From the NCBI GenBank assembly GCA_027946365.1, contig JAPEUQ010000005.1, positions 310,001 through 374,000 on the forward strand: 64,000 bases of DNA, given 5' to 3'. The translations under genes were made by a program, and so were the position numbers. Within the stretch, counting starts at the first letter, position 1. Each line of letters opens with the position of its first letter. This stretch comes from Kalmusia sp. IMI 367209 (lineage: Eukaryota; Ascomycota; Dothideomycetes; Pleosporales; Didymosphaeriaceae). This document shows, piece after piece, positions 20,601-33,011 of this stretch. The notes beneath the pieces are model-generated. The model did not search any database. It was not told the DNA's origin and worked only from the letters and a program-made list of their open reading frames with translations.

Positions 20601-22815
20601 ATGTATCTCTCAAGAGTTATCGCGTCCTTAGTTTCAATCACTAGCCTCACAAGTCTTGCAGTAGCTGATTTGAGAATCACGGCGGACAATCATTCCTTCG
20701 GTGGCGTCAACTTTCCGCAGCTTCAATTCCTCGAACCATCATACCGGGATGAGGTCATTCGAGCTATTGTCAAGACGAATGCAAGAGTGATTCGGTTGTT
20801 CAGTAAGACGCATAAGAAATTTTCAGTTGTAAGGACTAGGCTAACTATATCTAGTTCGAGGAGATGAAAAGCATAACGATGTGAGAAGATTGCTTTCGGA
20901 AAGCTTTGATTGCCATCACTGACATGTCCAGCCTGAGCCAGAGATTGGTAGTTTTGATAGGGCTTTACTAAACCAGTTCGATGATACATTAGCTGCCATT
21001 CATCGTATTTCCAAAGGTCCGTCTTGTGCTCTTTATTTAGACATTTTACTCAAGAAAAACATAGGACAAATCAAAGTAATAATTGCACCACATGATGCGC
21101 ATGGTCTCCGAGGTTCAGACGATGTTCCTTGTGATGCATATTGCAGAAATCTCGGAGGTGCTTTTCTAGACTTTTATAGCATGGAAGAATGTACGTCACT
21201 TCTTTGTTGTTTAAGAAACATGAGACATAAATTAAAGGACCTAATTTGCACCAGACCGAACATATTATAAGACACGTTTAGAGGTGTTTTTCAGGCATTA
21301 TTCATCAAAAAACTTCGGAGGAAGGCCATGGAGCGAATTAAGCGAGGTTATTCTGGTACGTTATCCGTCTGTCTTGTTTTGAACGTGCTCTCTGATGCTG
21401 ACGTGACGCAGGGAGTAGACGTTCAGAATGAGCCATGGCAAGGTATATGGCCTATTCCAGCTGGAGAGCCCTGGCTCTGCGATATTGCTACGCACTTAAA
21501 AGATGGTTTAGGCTTAGGTGACAGCAACATCGCTGTCATAACGGGTGGTATTTCTGGAGCGCAGACTGTTGACGGCATTCAAAACTTCCCTGATTCTGCC
21601 TTCAATTGTCCGGCTATCGATGTAATAGCTATTCACGGGTACTTTGCGCAGGACGAAGAAACGGCAGGCACTCCATGGGCGAAGCTATTTCTTCCCGGCG
21701 ATACCTTGGTCAGTCGTGCACTAGATGACAAAGACAAACCGAGCAAATTACTTCTCGTCGAGGAGTGGTCGTATTTGAACACCGACTTGGGCTTGAATTA
21801 CAAGAAGCAAGCTATATTTGATCAAGGAAACGCTCTCAACTATCGCGGGATTCCCTGGGTGAGTATCTAGGATTTAAAAACACATGATACGCAAGCTCAT
21901 TCTCGGCAGATTTACTCTCACCTTACGTTCAAGGATGAAGGCACAAGTTCCAAAGTCAGCATCCTACGAGAATCACGCTTCGCGATTGGAGCCCTAGCAG
22001 ACGTCCTCACCCGCGCCTTTAGGTCCCGCTCTAACTTCAACTGGTCCAAATATATACCTTCACCCCCTGGTGGCCTTAATAACCTGACTGCCCTCCCTCT
22101 TAATCCTTACATCCCAGAGCAGAGCCCTTGTACCTTTGGCTGCGAAGGCTACCTATGTGACGCCCTAGACGGCTGCCGCACAGATCTCTTGTGCAAGAAC
22201 AGTATCTGCCAAGTACCCTCAGAATCGCAACCTGGCAAAGCAGGCGACATCTGCAACAGCAAAAAGCCGTGCCAAGAGCATCTCAAATGCTCAGCTGGAA
22301 CCTGTCAACAATGCAAAGAGCGGCCTACGATGCAAGCCGACTCCTATCCCCGGAAGATTATAGCCTACAATTCCATCGAAGGCCAATGCCACCCCGACAC
22401 CACAACCGCATTTCGCAAAGATAGCGGCCCCATCTGTACTCTCCCCTCTCCCATCAATCCTCGCGGCAACCCCTGCAACAACGCGCAACACTGTGACGCA
22501 AATCAATACTGCGACTGGGGTCTCTGTAAGCGCTGTACTGAGGGCTGCCTCGGCATGAAGTGCCGCTCCAACAATAAATGCAAGACAGGCGTCTGCAATG
22601 TGCATGGCCGCTGCGACTATCCGGGCAAGAAGAAGATTCTGGCTGGACCCGGTGCAAGTGCAAGAGGTACGACAAGGGATAGGAAGGGTCCAGGGTATAA
22701 TAATAATGCGCCGAGAGGAGAGAGGGGCCCGAATAAGGTGAGGGATGAGGCGATGAGGATTAACATCCCAAAGGAGGAGGTTGTGGCTACAGCTGCGGCG
22801 ACGGTTGAAAGCTAA
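20601..22815 (+). CDS. Secreted glycoside hydrolase (GH5-like fold) with Cys-rich C-terminal tail
   Basis: Seven exons were reconstructed: 20601-20802, 20855-20880, 20932-21016, 21065-21190, 21255-21355, 21412-21858 and 21910-22815. The introns are 48-64 nt and the product is 630 residues. A signal peptide (MYLSRVIASLVSITSLTSLA) starts the protein. The TIM-barrel features are FGGVNFPQLQFL, VIRLF, IKVIIAPHDAHGL, DVQNEPW (the NEP acid/base glutamate) and LLVEEWSY (probable nucleophile glutamate). The last exon adds a domain with more than 25 cysteines (from SPCTFGCEGYLCD through CKRCTEGCLGMKC to CNVHGRCDY) and a basic tail. The second exon is only 26 nt. It is likely an extracellular or wall-associated beta-glycosidase; the substrate cannot be told. 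The GH5 assignment is by motif only. Confidence 0.82.
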
Positions 22816-23138
22816 CGTTGGACGGAATGTATATTAGAGGATCGAGGAGGGATTGCATCTCATACTAGCTTTAATTGAAGCTCAGGGGCGTTTAGGTTCA
22901 TGGGTATCACTTGACCAGGAATGCTATGCGCATTGGTTATAAATGAGATTTAGTGAAAAGATGAGGTAGTGAATTTCATGCCGGCTGTTAACAGCCCTAT
23001 TATATGCACATACACTCAAGACTGCACTTACGCAACAAGTCGTAGTCTGGGATTTAAGGTCGGCACGAAATAGAATCATGCAAGACTTTTACGACGCGCC
23101 TCATCTACCACCAGACGCGTGACTCGCACTCTTATCCA
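22816..23138. other. Intergenic between convergent glycoside hydrolase and GPCR genes
   Basis: A 323-bp 3'-to-3' spacer with no coding signal. Confidence 0.5.
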
Positions 23139-24488
23139 TCATCCTCTGCAATTGACACCCGTCTCAAGCAGTGGTTTGGCTACCCAGACATCCCAAAGAA
23201 GGAATGTAGCAGCGTTAGTGCCTCCCATAATACACCTACAAAGTACACTCGCGAAAACCAACGGAAAGGGCTCATAGGGTAAAGCGTCCATACTAAACCC
23301 CTTCCACGCATGAACACCTGGGGCCAGCCATATCAGAAGATACAGAGATGGATAGATGAACATAGTGCAGACCTTCATTTGTAGTTTCTTATTCCTGGCC
23401 TTCACACTTGCATCTAGCTCGGTCACGAAGATAAGTTCAGATTCAGTACTGTTTCCTTCCAGTTCCGATGCTGAGATACCTAAATTTTCCGTGATGGGAG
23501 CCTGTCCGATCTCTGAAGAATGTGTAGCAGCGGTGTTGGGACTTCCAGGTCGGCACTCTTCGTTCTCCAAGATGGATGATCTTGCCACTGATGATGCTCT
23601 TGAATTGAAGTGTCGAGCTTGAGGCAATTGTGTGGGCCAGGATTCACCCACTGATCTTGTGCCGTGGACCTTAGACCAGAACAGGCCTTCCTTGGTGACA
23701 TTGTTTATCCCTGAAATGTCTTTGCGTTGCTGTGTCGATCCGAAGAGTTTAGGGCCGGGTACGACTCTTCTCTGGTATGGTCCTTCTTTGCGAGTACTCC
23801 ACACTACAGCGTAGATGGACGCCAAGAGTAGCAACATAGATGACCATATGAAAAGTCGTGGGGCCCAAGCAAGCACAACTCTATACCAGAGAGGGTATCT
23901 TGGTAGCCAGCAGAAGATAAGAGTAGATGTGTATGCGTGCCTTCCTTTGATCGTGATGGGTACGCCAGCCATTATGACCGGTAAAAGTATGATGATGTTG
24001 TATACTATGGTTTTGTATGGTTCTAAGCCTGGATGGCCTTGGGGTAAGTGTAGCCCGAAAAATATTTGCGTCGCGATATGTATGGATACGGAAAATATAG
24101 AAAGATCTTCGGAAAGATGTTAGTGTGCAGGCAACGATAGGAAAGCCTTAATCTACCGGAGATCTCGTTTCCCACTTGGATCATAATTCCAGTAGCTTGA
24201 CATGCTGCATTATTTGGATTGATGTCGCCTTTCATCATGACTGTAGAACTACTGACAAGGTAGCCTGTAGTTCGAATGAAATCACCCAAAAGAAGTAATA
24301 TAATCAATCTTTGTGTTGCTTAGCTAAGCTCTTTATGATATAATGCATTTCGACCACTCTTATGCTTACTTGTGCCGAAAAGTCTTGCCCATGCGATAAA
24401 AATAATACAGCGACAGAAAAACAAGAGAGAGAGAAACCGTTGATAGAGATATAGACAAATAAATTAGCTTTTCCTGGCGGTTGATCAT
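23139..24488 (-). CDS. Git3/GPR1-like G-protein-coupled receptor
   Basis: Exons 24488-24370, 24308-24157 and 24106-23139, with introns of 61 and 50 nt, give 412 residues. Transmembrane segments in order are LIYLSISLSTVSLSLVFLSL, KLIILLLLGDFIRTTGYLV, ACQATGIMIQVGNEISDLSI running into the next span, a segment around VYNIIILLPVIMAG, and LFIWSSMLLLLASIYAVVW. A long hydrophilic loop of about 120 residues follows, then MFIYPSLYLLIWLAPGV and the last span. The FRHKLIILLLLGDF and CQATG..IQVGNEISD patterns fit fungal Git3/GprC-type nutrient (glucose/carbon) receptors signalling through a G-alpha and cAMP. The N-terminus is less certain: an upstream exon could join at the TTTGTAG acceptor just 5' of the chosen ATG. 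It is a plasma-membrane protein; the ligand is unknown. Confidence 0.82.
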
Positions 24489-25967
24489 TATGTATGGAGT
24501 AGAAAGTAGAGCCTACAAATGTAAGGTTAGTGTGACAAGAAATCATAACAAATAAGCGGATTATAGAACCTTTATAGAACTTGATTAAGGTCTAGACACA
24601 CAATGCGTGTATATAAAATATAACCATGACGCAACTACTGCGCTTCGGATGCATTTACTGCGTTAGCATTGACTTAGACCAAGCACGGTTAAAACACGAT
24701 AGATGATTACCTAGATGTACTGGTGCATGCAAATTCGTCTTCACGTGGAAGTCCGAGACAAGTCCATGTTGTAATAAGGCTCTAGTGGGGATAAATATCC
24801 ACGTGTGGTACTAGGCTAGACTTGTTCTAAGCTAGGACAGATTTAATACAAATTTGTCCGAGCGACCGTCCGAAACATGTCCTAGGCTTTCAAGCCGGAA
24901 TGAGTAAAGCAAAATGTTGACATAGAGTACTGAGCTTTGCAATGATGGAAGCAGCTACCATCTCAGCCTTTATGTTTAAATCTTCTGTTTTCGGTATCTT
25001 GGCTCCGTCGACTTCACCGCTTCTGTACAGTTGTTCGGGATGCATACACGTTTTCATGCTCTATCCAAAGACCGTATTCTTTAATGTCGCTTTAGAATGA
25101 TATAATCATACAAGCCTACTTTGTTTCAAATATTTAGGAATGGCTCTAGCCGTCTCACTTCAAGATTACCCACACGGTGGAACAAGCTGTAACCTTCTCT
25201 AATGCTTTCCATCACACGCCTAGACTCTGACGTACTCCATGCGCCTTTTTGAAGAGCCTCGCACGGCTGCTTAGCCTCAATACTACGTCAGCTAATGAAA
25301 AATTCTACGAAGATCGTTCCTATATACAACTCGGGATCAATACTCTCATCGACGGGCTTCTTAGTATGACATCCCTCCTACACTAGAGAAAATGTGCCAT
25401 CCTTCGGGAAAGCGTGTTGAAATGGTCTACAGATAACTTGCGTCGATATATGGAGAAGATGTAATCGGAAAACAGAGTGTCAGGGCACGAGGCGCGGCTA
25501 GTAGAAGTGGAACAAGGTCGGGGAGACGATGAGTCGAGACGAGAGCAAAGGAGAGGATGACCTGCGTACTAGCGCTCACCATGGTCGGCATCTCCTGTTG
25601 GGCGGTAGATACGGCGAAGCTCAAGCAACTTATATGCCTTTCTCAACACAGACGTGCCAGCGATTTGTAGCGTTGCCTCGGGATTTTATTTCGATGTACG
25701 AACTATATGTTTGCTCAAGAGGCTCAGAAGTCTGGGGAAAATGAGGTACCATGTACAATCGTGTAGAGGAGGCGCATTGTCTGGTAGTTCCTGCCCAAAG
25801 GAGATGTTTGCTGAGTCATGCACTTGCTCCTTCAGGCTATCGCATTCGTTTGCTTGTAGGTCAAATTGTTACCTATGGAAAGCTTCACGAGTTCAAACCT
25901 ACAACCATTGCCTTGAGTTCCCCAAAGATCTTCAACCCAGACACCGACAAAGACAACAGAATTCACT
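24489..25967. other. Gene-poor AT-rich interval, 1.5 kb
   Basis: Upstream of the GPCR the DNA is AT-rich with many short frames and no convincing gene. The right end presumably holds the promoter of the small secreted protein at 25968. No transposon terminal repeats were found by eye. Confidence 0.4.
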
Positions 25968-26747
25968 ATGTCTCTAGCAACGCTCACATACTTCGTTCCC
26001 CTGCTAGGTGTTCTGTGTTCAGCCCTGCCGAGCCTGAGTGTTGCCACCCAGCAAGAGTACCCTGACGTAATTCCCGGTCCCGGTCTTCCGTCTCTTGAGT
26101 CCCTCAATCTCACCTCGGAGATACTATGGAATGGAGGAAAGTTGCTCGACACCGGTACGTGCAAAGGCAATGCGTTGCGATCGAACCGTGCAATCAAGGA
26201 AGCTTTATGAAAACTCGGCTGACTTGTGCGCACCAAAGCTCTAAATAGCCCCAGCTCGATTGCTGCCACCCAATTCAAATCTTCCTGTGGCCCTGAGAAA
26301 GATTACGCGCCTATTCGCTCTGTCATTTCTTGCTACAACTATGTCGCATCTCTCCCCGAATACTGGTACTGCGTGACCGCAGTTGGAGTTGATTGGCCCT
26401 TGAGACCGTACTGCACGGCAGATCATGGCAAAGCTAGGATCGCTGGTATCAGTGCCACTACCCTTGCGCAAATAGACCTCTGGTGAGTGCTCTCCGGAAT
26501 TCTATGGCAGTTGAATATTGACACCTGCTCTATAGCAAGGACATATTGCCTGCTGTCAGGTGGGTTTTCGACAATTGTAGTCGCAATAATAAGGGTGATA
26601 CTGCTGGTAAGTTCTGTTATCTACGAAGGGTTTGTCAGTAGCTGACTGGAGACAGGGTCGCAGACAATCCCGAGCAATGGAAATCACATTGTGAAGGTTT
26701 CCATCGATCGACCTGCCCTGACACCTGGTGGGGGATATGGGGAGTGA
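25968..26747 (+). CDS. Small secreted Cys-containing protein, unknown family
   Basis: Four exons, 25968-26154, 26239-26482, 26536-26606 and 26656-26747, give about 197 residues. The N-terminus is a clear signal peptide (MSLATLTYFVPLLGVLCSAL). The mature part has scattered cysteines in SSCGPEKDYAPIRSVISCYN, YWYCVTAVGVDWPLRPYC and LCKDILPAVRWVFDNCSRNN, and ends SIDRPALTPGGGYGE. Introns 2 and 3 have good GTGAGT/GTAAGT donors. The first intron's acceptor is ambiguous (26238, or sites slightly downstream using a different donor), which would change only a few residues. No family was recognised. Small size, secretion signal and likely disulfides fit a secreted effector-like or extracellular protein, which is inference. 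Confidence 0.7.
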
Positions 26748-27034
26748 ACGTACATGCTTTATGCCTCACTTGATTAGGTGTGTGGTTCACGCGGTATGCT
26801 GTCTATGTGTGACACAATGATTGAATTATCCCGCGCATCCATTTAAGACAATACATCAAAAGACATTGGATTGGCTACTCGTAATGAACTAGTCTCCAGT
26901 GAATTCGACACCCTCACAATGTAGACTAATAATTGTACGCCTTGGTGCAGAGTGACTTCAAAGATGTATAGTAAGATGTGCAGAAATATGTAATTCGTCA
27001 ACGCGTCACGTGAAAACGCAACTAGCAAGTAGCC

Positions 27035-28504
27035 TTACGCAAATCCAAGTTTCGCATTAGCAAGCTTTCGCACCTCTCTCTGGCCATCAGTCAATCCATC
27101 TTCATCAGTATCAAAAGGCTTCAAGCCTATTGCTCTCAAGCCTTCGTTGCTCAGAACATTCTTTCGTTTTGCCCCATGGTCAACATGCTCTTTCTCGGGC
27201 TCCTTCAACGCGGGTGCCCCTGCTTCGACGAAGTCACGCGGGATCGCGCAAGCATTGAAAGCGTCGCGGACATGCACTAGATTGTCGACGTTGTAGGGCG
27301 TCAGAGGAACGCAGGGATGGTATACAGCAGTAGAATTCCGTGTTCCTGGATGGAACTTGTCGACTTCGTGAACGAGGTCACAGTGCCAAAAGGCGTAGTC
27401 TCCAGGCCGAACCGGCGGAATACCCACAACTGACTTCTCCATGAGCAGATGAGGATGAAGGTCTGTAGTAGGCTTAAACTGCGTTAATCCAGGTGTGGCT
27501 CCAGGGAACGTTGGCTGGCTGTCATTGAAGACTTCGTTCTCGAATAATGGCCGTAGCATCATGTATGCGACCGATGCCTTGAAGCTTGGTAATAATCGCA
27601 ACGTCCCCTCCCCAGTGTTGCAGTGCGACAGTGAAAGCCAAGCTTGCATTGAGCGCCAGCAGGAGCAAGAATTGCCTGTATGGTATAGGTCGCTTGAGGC
27701 ATCGATTCGCTTATCGGCGACCCATCCGTCCCACTCTTGCCAGTTCCCTTCGAAGATCGCAGCGTAATTCGACCGATTGGCTTCGTCCTCCCATCTCTCA
27801 ATTGCTCCACTATCAAGATGCGCTGGCAGTGTATATTCCGCCTCTTTTGAAGGAAGCCGGATGCGGAAGCGATCCGGGTATACAACTTGACTTGACAAAT
27901 CGACGGGAACCGAAGGGTCATTCACCGTCCATAGCTGGCTTATGCAGTCCATAGCCTGCATAACCCTAGGATGACTGCGAATCTGTACCTGTGGAGGTGT
28001 CCAATAAAGGCTCCAAAATTTTGGAGTACCGCTAGTATCGCGATGGCGGTTCGTGTAGTCAATCAGATCTTGCTCCCACTTCGTTGCTTGCTCTTCTGGT
28101 ACGACGTTGCGCAAGATCACGCAGCCACGCTCTCGGACAAGCTTTGCAAAATCTGCTGGAAGAGCGCCCCCTAGATCGACATTAGTACTTTGTGCAAGAG
28201 ACGAGGGTCAATGAGAGTGCACCATTCTGTTGGACCTCATTGAAGTCAATCTGTGGTACCATAGAAGGGCCATGTTTGGCGATGAAGTCGGCCTCATGTT
28301 CTAACACCTTAACTAACTGGTCGTATGACTCGATGACCTTTTGCTTGTGTTCTGACTTCACCAACGATCTCTTTAACACAGCAAACCTTTGCTCGAGCAA
28401 CGGAGCCCTATAAGCCTGTCAGTTACTGCACATGTTTCTAAGGCGATATCCACTAACTGAATTCGAGGTTGCTCAAGTGTTTGAACTTGCGTGATAGAAG
28501 GCAT
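27035..28504 (-). CDS. DUF1479 protein, Fe(II)/2-oxoglutarate oxygenase-like
   Basis: Exons 28504-28458, 28407-28223 and 28170-27035, with introns of 50 and 52 nt, give 455 residues, the usual DUF1479 size. The N-terminal helix region (LEQRFAVLKRSLV.., IPQ-like VPQIDFNEVQQNG) precedes GCVILRNVVPEEQA. TLPAHLDSG supplies an HxD pair. VGIPPVRPGDYAFWHCDLVHEVD and RNSTAVYHPCVPLTP supply the distal His and Arg positions expected of a double-stranded beta-helix 2OG oxygenase. The bacterial relative is YbiU. Substrate unknown. It is probably cytosolic, since no signal peptide was seen. Joints restore family-like sequence (PRIQ/APLLEQ and QQNG/GALPADF). Confidence 0.9.
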
Positions 28505-29117
28505 TTTATACAGATTTCACAGCGTGGAGGAGAACCCCTCCCTGAATGGTATCATCTATGTCACGGTGGATTTTGGGACGTTTGGTTGGCATTGGGACCG
28601 GTGCTGCTTTTCCGTAAGTGGGGTTGCATGTTACGGATTTAAACCGGAAATGACGACATTGGGCTCCATATCCTTCTTAAGCAACGCTAAGACTGAGCCC
28701 CCATCAATGATCGTTCGCGCAGATAAGAGTGGTATCTTGCTATTTCACTGCTAGCCACTTCTTGTTGCCCCACCCGCTATCGCTAAAAGAATTGTCTTTC
28801 TTGAATATCATTTGCGCCTTGTACAAGAGAGATTAGCAACGACCTAGTCTTCAGGATGTTTAGAGCACTTCATTCGAAGCTGTTGATACAACGTGTCTGT
28901 TCCGATGCTGCATACTGGGCCGTGCTCTTTGAACTATAGCCCTGGAGTCATCGGACCTCTCCAAGTTCTCTACCGTTGCTTCCGCTTGAAAGCCGTGCGG
29001 GAAAATGCAGTTGCCGATACTATATCTAATTTCCGAGTTAATATTATCGTCATAACGACGTTCAAGCATTCTTTGTCGAGATCCAGTATCTTGATGCCAA
29101 GGCTGCCGCTCATGCGA
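28505..29117. other. Intergenic, 613 bp
   Basis: Lies upstream of the DUF1479 gene and downstream of the YeeE/YedE gene, both on the minus strand. No coding sequence was supported; the left part is probably the DUF1479 promoter. Confidence 0.45.
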
Positions 29118-30205
29118 TTAACCACACATGCTTGAACCTTCGGGGTCATCAGCAATGAATAATCCGCCAAGCCAGAACCCTCCCATCCACAGCAACCCCC
29201 ATGCAGGCTGTGCGAAACTTCTCAACACAGCCGGCCCAGGACACGTGCCCGACAGTCCCCATCCAACACCAAACATCGCAGCACCCAGAACCAACTTCCA
29301 ATCTGTATCAGCCAGTGTCTTTTTCGGAAGCTCGTACTTGTCGCTGAATTGAGGTGGCTTGTCAAAGCCCTTCCTCAGATTTTCGATCAAACTAGGGAGG
29401 ATGCCGAAGAGGATTACGAGTGCCATGGAGGGGTCCCAAACTTCGAGTGCCGGGAAGGAGAGGAAGGAAGCTACTTTAGCAGGGTTCGACATTTGCGTAA
29501 TGTGTAGGCCTAGCCCAAATTCAAGACCGGCGAGCAACTCTGTTGTCGTTCGTGCTGGAGAGGAAGGGGACGGTTGGCCTCCTTCTTTCTTTGTATTTTG
29601 GTTGAGCTTCGCGATTAGTCCTGGCATCGTACGACCGGCAATAATAGTAATAGCAGCAAGTATTACGAGCGAAGTCGTAGTTGCGCGACTCGGATATGTT
29701 GCAGTATAGCAAGGCACGCCGCTGGTGCAGACTGAGGTCATGAGCGATGGATGCACGAGGTGGTGCGTGACAAGAGCCACGAGGAAGAAGATAGCGACAG
29801 CGAGTGCAGAGCGGCCGCTGAGTCTCGACAGTCCACACAGCATGTGTCCAGATGTGCATCCATGTGCTGCCTGCTCCAGTTAGTCTCCCCTTTTTCCTAC
29901 AGTCTCGAAGTACTAACCTTCGTTCCCCACCCTACTAACAATCCCATGGCAGCCGTGACCAAAGCTTGTCCCGAGGTGGACGGCATGGGAGGATATTGGG
30001 TCAAGAGTTCGGGAAGGACGAGTCTTAGCAATGGGAAACTGGCGGCCATGCCGGCGAAGAATGCTACTACTCCAACAGTAGGCTTCGAAACAAGCCGCCG
30101 CATATACTCGGACGCACCCAGAATACCGCCATTGTTATGGAGTAGGATGCTCGTAGCCTGGTGGAGGAGCAACGCTCCGACGCTTGTTTCGACTGGTGTA
30201 AACAT
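29118..30205 (-). CDS. YeeE/YedE-family membrane transporter (sulfur compound uptake)
   Basis: Exons 30205-29918 and 29870-29118 with a 47-nt phase-0 intron (GTTAGT..GAGCAG) give 346 residues. The start at MFTPVETSVGALLLHQATS was chosen because it matches the family's beginning. An in-frame extension upstream has no ATG. Hallmark motifs are HNNGGILGASEY, AAHGCTSGHMLCGLSRLSGRS (conserved Cys in GCTSGH), LEFGLGLHITQMSNPAKV and GVGWGLSGTCPGPAVL (conserved Cys-Pro). About nine hydrophobic segments are present. Bacterial YeeE (TsuA) transports thiosulfate through a cysteine relay; the same chemistry here is inference. It should sit in the plasma or an organelle membrane. The family is mainly bacterial, so old horizontal transfer is possible, but an intron is present. 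Confidence 0.9.
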
Positions 30206-33011
30206 CGTGCTTAAGTCCTCAGAGTCGATCCGAATCCCTTCCTCAAGATAATCAATAGACAAATGAACGCATGCTTTCCCTCCCCCCTAAATAATGAAAG
30301 AAGACCTCCTAAGAAACAAGGAATGACAACGAAGACAGAGGTGAAGAAGAAAGCACCAGCGTGCTCAGGGCACATCCAAGGTCACAAGAAAGGGTCCACA
30401 TTTCGTCCACCCCGCTCGCCGAACACTCTCAAAACGCTATCCGTTAGCCGGGGTATGCTTATGGCTACCACGGAGCCCATGCTGAACTCGTGGCGTCCGT
30501 GATCTCCACCATTGGAAGCCAATAATACGCCTAATGTGGCTAGCACAAACGTGGTCCGCACGCGACGGCTGTCCAAGACCCTAGCAGCGGGCTTGCAGCC
30601 ACAGTTCTCTAATGCTTCTTGCGCCTTATAGTTACGAATCTGGCAAGGAAAAGCGGTTGAAGTAAATGCGACAGCTCGTATATGCATACTTTGCATTTCG
30701 TTTTGAGGAGTGCGAAGTGTGAAGGAAGCGATGTGCGACGCATTGCGGACTTGCGTGTCTTCGGCGTTTTCCAGTTGCAAAGCTCGCCGACATGCTCTCC
30801 TCAGGATCACAGCAGGATCGTATCGGGCGAATCGCGCCTCAGCTTCCTGCTCGCAGTCCCCCTCAACCCGTCTCAGGGAGAGCCTTAAACCCACATGAAC
30901 AATTTCTCGTACGCGACCGGTCTCCACTCCCTGTTCGACACTACCTTCCAATGAACCATTCGCAGCCCGAAAAAAAAGAATGAATAAAATATTAAATGCC
31001 TTAGCTCTCGGCAGATCGCCATTTAGGTCTTCTGGAAAAGTCTCCTTGCGAGAAGTAATACGGCATTACGGGTGGCCGTTGCCGCTTATAGCCTAGAGCT
31101 CGGTTCCGCTTGCTCGCCTATCGATGTGGTCGCCGACCTCAAGCGGCCAACGTCAAATCATGATCCGACGCACCGAGGGGTAGATTAGCATCTGCGGATG
31201 GCGCTCGCTCGGGGTTGCCGGCGGAACATGCGTCGCGTTTGGTACTACTTTGGGGGGGTCGAGGTATGAAGGCTGACGTTGAACTAATCTTTGGTGGACA
31301 TGCAGTTTGGTGTTTGCGAGCATCCGGAAGAGCTTTGTAATCGGGACAGTAGTAGGTAGACGTCCATAATGCGATGTGGCTCAAAAACAATGAATATCAT
31401 CTCTACAGCGCTTAGTGCGGCACATGCGCGCCTATATGTGAGGTCTTAAAGTTGCAACACGTGATTCACTTCTTGGCAGTATCAGACGTGTTTCCAGAGC
31501 GAAGTTCGCCGCTCAAATTGCCTGCTGAAGATCGTTCCTTTAACGGCTATAATAGTCATGTCTCTTGCATGATGCAATTGGAGTAGTGACGAATGGCTCC
31601 GACATTGCCCCCTAGAACATGGGACGCTGTGGCAGGTCATTTCGCAAATCGCCGACCTGAATCATCGTTTTTACTCTCCCTCTATCAGGCCCGCGTATGG
31701 AGCCCCGCATATTATAGAAGAGGACACACTAGATACACACGTGCAATATCAATGAGCATCACACTACACTTTCGTATAGCCAAATGGTCATATTGCGTTC
31801 AGATAGGGGAAGGTTTAATTTGTCTTCAGCCTACATCCACTCGGCCTTTCATCGTTACATATTCACGTTTAGTGCGAGATACCCGCCGCGATACGCGGCG
31901 CATATACGGGGATATTCGCTTCGTCTTCAGGCGTTGTCTATAGTTCGTTGAAGACAAACCGAACGCACATACTTATGTACTTGATCGGATTGTGCGCGTA
32001 AGCTTTCCATATACTTCCTAGAATAGAGGGGTAGCTCTCATTCTACTTCAAAACTGCACTCGCTCCGTCGAGCCACACAGATCAACGAGATAACAGACAC
32101 TTACGTCTGCGAAGCTTCCTATGTCCCTGTCTTTAGGATCGATATAACACGACTTACGGAGAAATATTCCAACGATTTAGATTGCTTTGAATCGAAAGAG
32201 TGGTGTCAGGCTTATATAACGCCACCTTGGGAACACAAGTCGGCGAAGCCTCGCAAAATCTTACCACCGCACCTGCCCTGGCACCAAATGCAAAGCATTG
32301 ACCCACTCCTCCTGCACGTCTCATACCCAAGCCATCACAATAAGCAGCGAAGTAAGACCGGACGTACGTAGAATCACACCCCGGCGAGGCTTCGTACGCT
32401 ACCACGTATGTTGCAGTCACCACATCCGATCGAAGACAAGGTGCCAGAAATTGACCCACTACTCCAAAAGGCTCTGAGTGGCACAATGTCATATATCAAA
32501 CGGCGATATTCGAAACAATCATACGATACCAAGACGGGTGGGGAACACTTATCGGCGAATCCCATATACACCCGAATCAGCGTACCATGCATCGGGCATG
32601 AAGGCCAAATGGGCAAGATAGTTTAATTAAACCTGCATGAAAGGCACCGTCAAGGTGGGGAACTTACAGTTTTTATCGCCGACTACTAGCACGATGCGAG
32701 TCATGCTGAGACATGCTACGAGCACTCACTCTTCGGCGAGCACTATATGCAGTACAAATTTATGGGCCCAAAGTATCGATAGAGGCAGCCCGAGTTGGGT
32801 CTCCACCGTGGCCAAAACGGGGCTCATCATCTCTGACTTTTGGTAGTTTCAGGAAGCTCGATCAAGCACAATAGCTTTGTTGCCCCATTCTACGAACTAC
32901 CAGATATTATTACAGTCAGACACGCCGGTACACCGAACATTGCAAACATAGCATCCTATTCTCTATATTGGTATCAAATCATATCATCCCGTCGTGAAAG
33001 CAAACCTCTCT
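30206..33011. other. Gene-poor interval of 2.8 kb
   Basis: No gene could be supported. A 189-codon minus-strand frame at 30382-30951 lacks an ATG at its start and has no recognisable domain. A minus-strand frame at 32154-32492 reads protein-like (VVTATYVVAYEASPGC) but also lacks support. The left end is presumably the YeeE/YedE promoter. No tRNA or transposon signature was seen. Confidence 0.4.

Noticed and set aside
30382..30951. A 189-codon minus-strand open frame
   Set aside because: It begins at a non-ATG codon, has no recognisable domain and lies in GC-rich upstream DNA; composition alone can explain it.
32154..32492. Minus-strand frame with Cys and repeated EASP motifs
   Set aside because: No ATG-supported start, no neighbours and no family; too weak to call.
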